Source: an uncultured Litorivicinus sp.
Lineage (GTDB): Bacteria > Pseudomonadota > Gammaproteobacteria > Pseudomonadales > Litorivicinaceae
DNA: 15,533 bases
Assembly: GCA_938091715.1 (NCBI GenBank)
Contig: CALKMT010000194.1
Span: 1-15,533, forward strand
Direction of reading: 5' to 3'
The notes under the pieces were generated by a model. The model was given only the letters and a program-made list of their open reading frames with translations. It was not told where the DNA came from and ran no database searches. A program made the translations under genes and the position numbers. The first letter of the stretch is position 1. The number at the start of each line of letters is the position of its first letter. This document shows, piece by piece, positions 13,597 to 15,533 of this stretch.

Positions 13597-13961
13597 AGGG
13601 GCTTCTCTTCTGTCTTGGGTTCGGCTTCGCGCATCTCGTCCGTGTCGTCCGTGCCCATTTCAGAATAGGCCCGCAGCGCCAAGGCCAGGGTGAAGGCAAA
13701 TAAACCAAACCCGATGACGATCGCGGTCAAGATCAGGGCTTGGGGCACCGGGTTGGCGGCATCTGCAGACAGTACACCGACCGCCTTATCAATGAAGGGG
13801 GCCCCGGCATAGGTCATTCGACCGGTGACGAAGATCACCAGGTTCACGGCGTTTGAAATCAGCACCAGACCGAGTAAAAAGCGCAACATCGCCCCGGACA
13901 TCATCAGATAGCTGCCGCCGGCGACCAAGGTGCCAGCCAGAATGGAAAGCCAAAGGTCCAT
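13593..13961 (-). CDS. mnhC: Na+/H+ antiporter subunit C (MnhC/MrpC)
   Basis: Encodes 122 residues, a NuoK-like subunit with three membrane segments (about 4-22, 25-46, 71-96). The LGLVLISNAVNLVIF block and the DAANPVPQALILTAIVIGFG block are diagnostic. The open frame extends upstream to 14177, but that part is antisense-like sequence over mnhB in another frame; the true ATG is at 13961, sharing one base with the mnhB TAA, with an AAGGAG ribosome binding site 9 nt upstream inside mnhB. The C-terminus is unusually polar and Glu-rich (about 98-122). Confidence 0.94.
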   Translation of the reverse strand: MDLWLSILAGTLVAGGSYLMMSGAMLRFLLGLVLISNAVNLVIFVTGRMTYAGAPFIDKAVGVLSADAANPVPQALILTAIVIGFGLFAFTLALALRAYSEMGTDDTDEMREAEPKTEEKPL

Positions 13962-14401
13962 TAATCCATGCTCCTTGCGATGCCGTCTTCGAGGGCTAGA
14001 TAAATGCCGGTGACCGATCCGATGACCACCAAATAGACCCCAATGTCGAACAGCAAAATGGAGCCGGCCGCGATGCCAGACTTGCTGCCATCCGGTTGAA
14101 TGTCGATTAGCGGCCAAATGCCCTGCAAGAAGGCGCCACCGGACAATAACCCCCAGAGTCCCGCAGCAATGGAGCAACTGAGACCAATACTGGCCAGGGT
14201 CAGCGGCAGTATCCGCAGCGCCCGTCGCGCCGTCCGTGTGCCCTCGGCTTTGTTAATCAGAATAAAGGCAATGGCAGCCAGCAGTCCGCCAATAAACCCA
14301 CCGCCGGGCTCGTTGTGCCCGCGCAGTAAAACAAAAACGGAAAACACCAGCAGCAACGGCGCGAGCAGCCGGGTGACAGTACTGAGCACCAATGAATTCA
14401 T
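13961..14401 (-). CDS. mnhB: Na+/H+ antiporter subunit B (MnhB/MrpB)
   Basis: Encodes 146 residues with about four membrane segments (about 8-26, 34-50, 64-86, 108-136). Conserved features are LLRGHNEPGGGFIGGLLAA near 26-44, and the FDIGVYLVVIGSVTGI stretch near the end. This is the MnhB family (DUF4040-adjacent MrpB); here it is a separate gene, so the operon is of the seven-gene type with A and B unfused. It overlaps mnhA by 4 nt (14398-14401). Confidence 0.95.
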   Translation of the reverse strand: MNSLVLSTVTRLLAPLLLVFSVFVLLRGHNEPGGGFIGGLLAAIAFILINKAEGTRTARRALRILPLTLASIGLSCSIAAGLWGLLSGGAFLQGIWPLIDIQPDGSKSGIAAGSILLFDIGVYLVVIGSVTGIYLALEDGIARSMD

Positions 14402-15533
14402 ACGGAACGATCCTGAGGTTTGGCCCGGATAGCGGCAATGGCGGCCACCGCAGCGATCACCACCACAGCGATCTCGCCCAAGGTATCAAAGGCTCGGAAG
14501 TCGACCAGAATGACATTCACAACGTTTTGCCCCAGGGCTTTGCTCAGGCTGTACTGGCCAAAATAGTCCGCCAGCATGCGATCCATCGGCGCATTGAGCA
14601 CGCCCATCATGCCCAGTGTGACCCCAATGCCCAGGCTAATCGCGATGATACCGGCCCCTAGGTGGTAGTGACGGGCCAGGGGCACCTTGGGCAGTTTGAA
14701 CAGAGCGAGGGCGATAAAGACCACCATCAGCGTGTCGACTAACAGCTGGGTCATCGCTACATCAATAGCGCCGTACATCACAAACACGATACTGACCGCG
14801 GCGCCGACCGCCCCCAGTGCGGTGATCGCCAACAGCCGATGGGTGGTGGTGACCACCACCCAGGTACCCATCAAGCCGAGCAATAGAACCACCAGGTCCG
14901 CCAGGCCAATCGCCAGTCGGTCATCTGGGATGGCAATCCCCGAGAATAATATGCCGGCCCATAGCGTTAGGGTCAGCGCCGCAAAGGTGGTGCGTAAATA
15001 CGAGGTCATGCGTCCGTTTTGCAGGCCGTGGGTGCATCGGGCTGCGACCCGGTGAGCCGTGTCCAGTTTGAATCCATACAGTCGGTCAAATTGCCAACCG
15101 CGAGCTTCAAACTCGATCAAGCGTTGACGAATGTTGGGCCACTGCCAGTACAGCACGGCACCCAAAGCATAGGTCGCAAGACTCAAAAGCAAGGGGCCAT
15201 TGATCCCATGCCACAGGTATAGATCAACCGTCTGGGTGCGTCCCGTGACATCACTCAGCATGGTGCTGACCAGTCCCGCGTCAATCAGGTTTGGCACCAG
15301 ACCCAATACCAAGGCGGCCAGACCCAGCACCAAAGGCCCCCAGTACAGCATTGCGGGGGCATCCTGGGTGGACTGAGTTTTAGCGCCGGTGAACGGGCGC
15401 CAGGCGACGGCCAGGGCGGTCACCACCATCATGGCATTGGCCACCAGCGCGACCACCGTGACCAGAATCGGCCCGGACAGGGTGCCGGCATAGATCAACT
15501 CTTTGCCCAAGAACCCTAATAACGGCGGCATTC
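14398..15533 (-). CDS. mnhA: Na+/H+ antiporter subunit A (MnhA/MrpA), C-terminal part (5' end beyond window)
   Basis: About 378 codons are visible; the frame continues past the window edge, so the methionine near 15531 is internal. It begins with PPLLGFLGKELIYAG, the conserved block in the second half of the NuoL-like antiporter domain. The rest has several hydrophobic segments, an NIRQRLIEFEARGWQFDRLYG segment, and the MrpA-specific C-terminal extension with GLMGTWVVVTTTHRLLAI, AIDVAMTQLLVDTL and NVILVDFRAFDTLGEIAVV. MrpA is the largest subunit and with MrpD carries the ion pathways. First visible gene of the mnhA-G operon; its promoter is outside the window. Confidence 0.95.
   Translation of the reverse strand, partial: MPPLLGFLGKELIYAGTLSGPILVTVVALVANAMMVVTALAVAWRPFTGAKTQSTQDAPAMLYWGPLVLGLAALVLGLVPNLIDAGLVSTMLSDVTGRTQTVDLYLWHGINGPLLLSLATYALGAVLYWQWPNIRQRLIEFEARGWQFDRLYGFKLDTAHRVAARCTHGLQNGRMTSYLRTTFAALTLTLWAGILFSGIAIPDDRLAIGLADLVVLLLGLMGTWVVVTTTHRLLAITALGAVGAAVSIVFVMYGAIDVAMTQLLVDTLMVVFIALALFKLPKVPLARHYHLGAGIIAISLGIGVTLGMMGVLNAPMDRMLADYFGQYSLSKALGQNVVNVILVDFRAFDTLGEIAVVVIAAVAAIAAIRAKPQDRSV

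Noticed and set aside
13962..14177. Upstream extension of the mnhC reading frame to 14177
   Set aside because: The extra 72 residues are His/Arg-rich and overlap mnhB in another frame on the same strand; the ATG at 13961 has a good ribosome binding site and gives the family length.

Overview
The window is a gene-dense, moderately GC-rich segment of a gammaproteobacterial chromosome. The evidence is the gene set (EpmA, Orn, RsgA-Psd, QueG, TsaE-AmiB-MutL-MiaA, rpsF-rpsR-rplI), all close to gammaproteobacterial families and partly in the order of the 94-95 minute region of E. coli. A membrane protein sits between rpsR and rplI, as in pseudomonads; a seven-gene Mrp/Mnh antiporter operon is present; MutL carries an endonuclease-type motif; and two perfect FNR/Anr boxes occur. 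Together these suggest a marine or salt-adapted Oceanospirillales/Pseudomonadales-like bacterium rather than an enteric one. That placement is inference; no rRNA is present.

Layout, left to right. (1) 1-411: 3' end of epmA (EF-P lysine ligase). (2) 517-2520: ribosomal operon rpsF, rpsR, a polytopic membrane protein, rplI, preceded by a candidate promoter and a candidate S6:S18-binding leader, closed by a hairpin terminator at 2537-2567. (3) 2566-4451, minus: rsgA then psd, overlapping by 4 nt and converging on the same terminator. (4) 4694-5230, plus: orn, with its own promoter; its 3' end overlaps queG by 28 bp. (5) 5203-6258, minus: queG. (6) 6285-10813, plus: tsaE, amiB, mutL, miaA, tightly packed. 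The queG/tsaE gap is only 26 bp and holds a near-symmetric -10 element facing both ways. (7) 10786-10911, minus: an unannotated-looking 41-codon gene for a single-span membrane protein with a strong ribosome binding site, preceded by two tandem perfect FNR/Anr boxes (10967-10980 and 10998-11011). (8) 11008-15533, minus: mnhG, F, E, D, C, B and the 3' part of mnhA, each overlapping its neighbour by 1 or 4 nt.

Most genes are housekeeping: translation (S6, S18, L9, EF-P modification), ribosome assembly (RsgA), phosphatidylethanolamine synthesis (Psd), RNA end-turnover (Orn), tRNA modification (QueG, TsaE, MiaA), cell separation (AmiB) and mismatch repair (MutL). The Mnh complex exchanges Na+ for H+ across the inner membrane. 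The most interesting item is the small membrane-protein gene under apparent oxygen control at 10786-11011: one FNR box lies exactly where a class II activator site would lie relative to a plausible -10, and the upstream box overlaps the stop codon of mnhG. Two genes that usually flank this cluster in E. coli-like genomes, nnr (between queG and tsaE) and hfq (after miaA), are absent from their usual positions.
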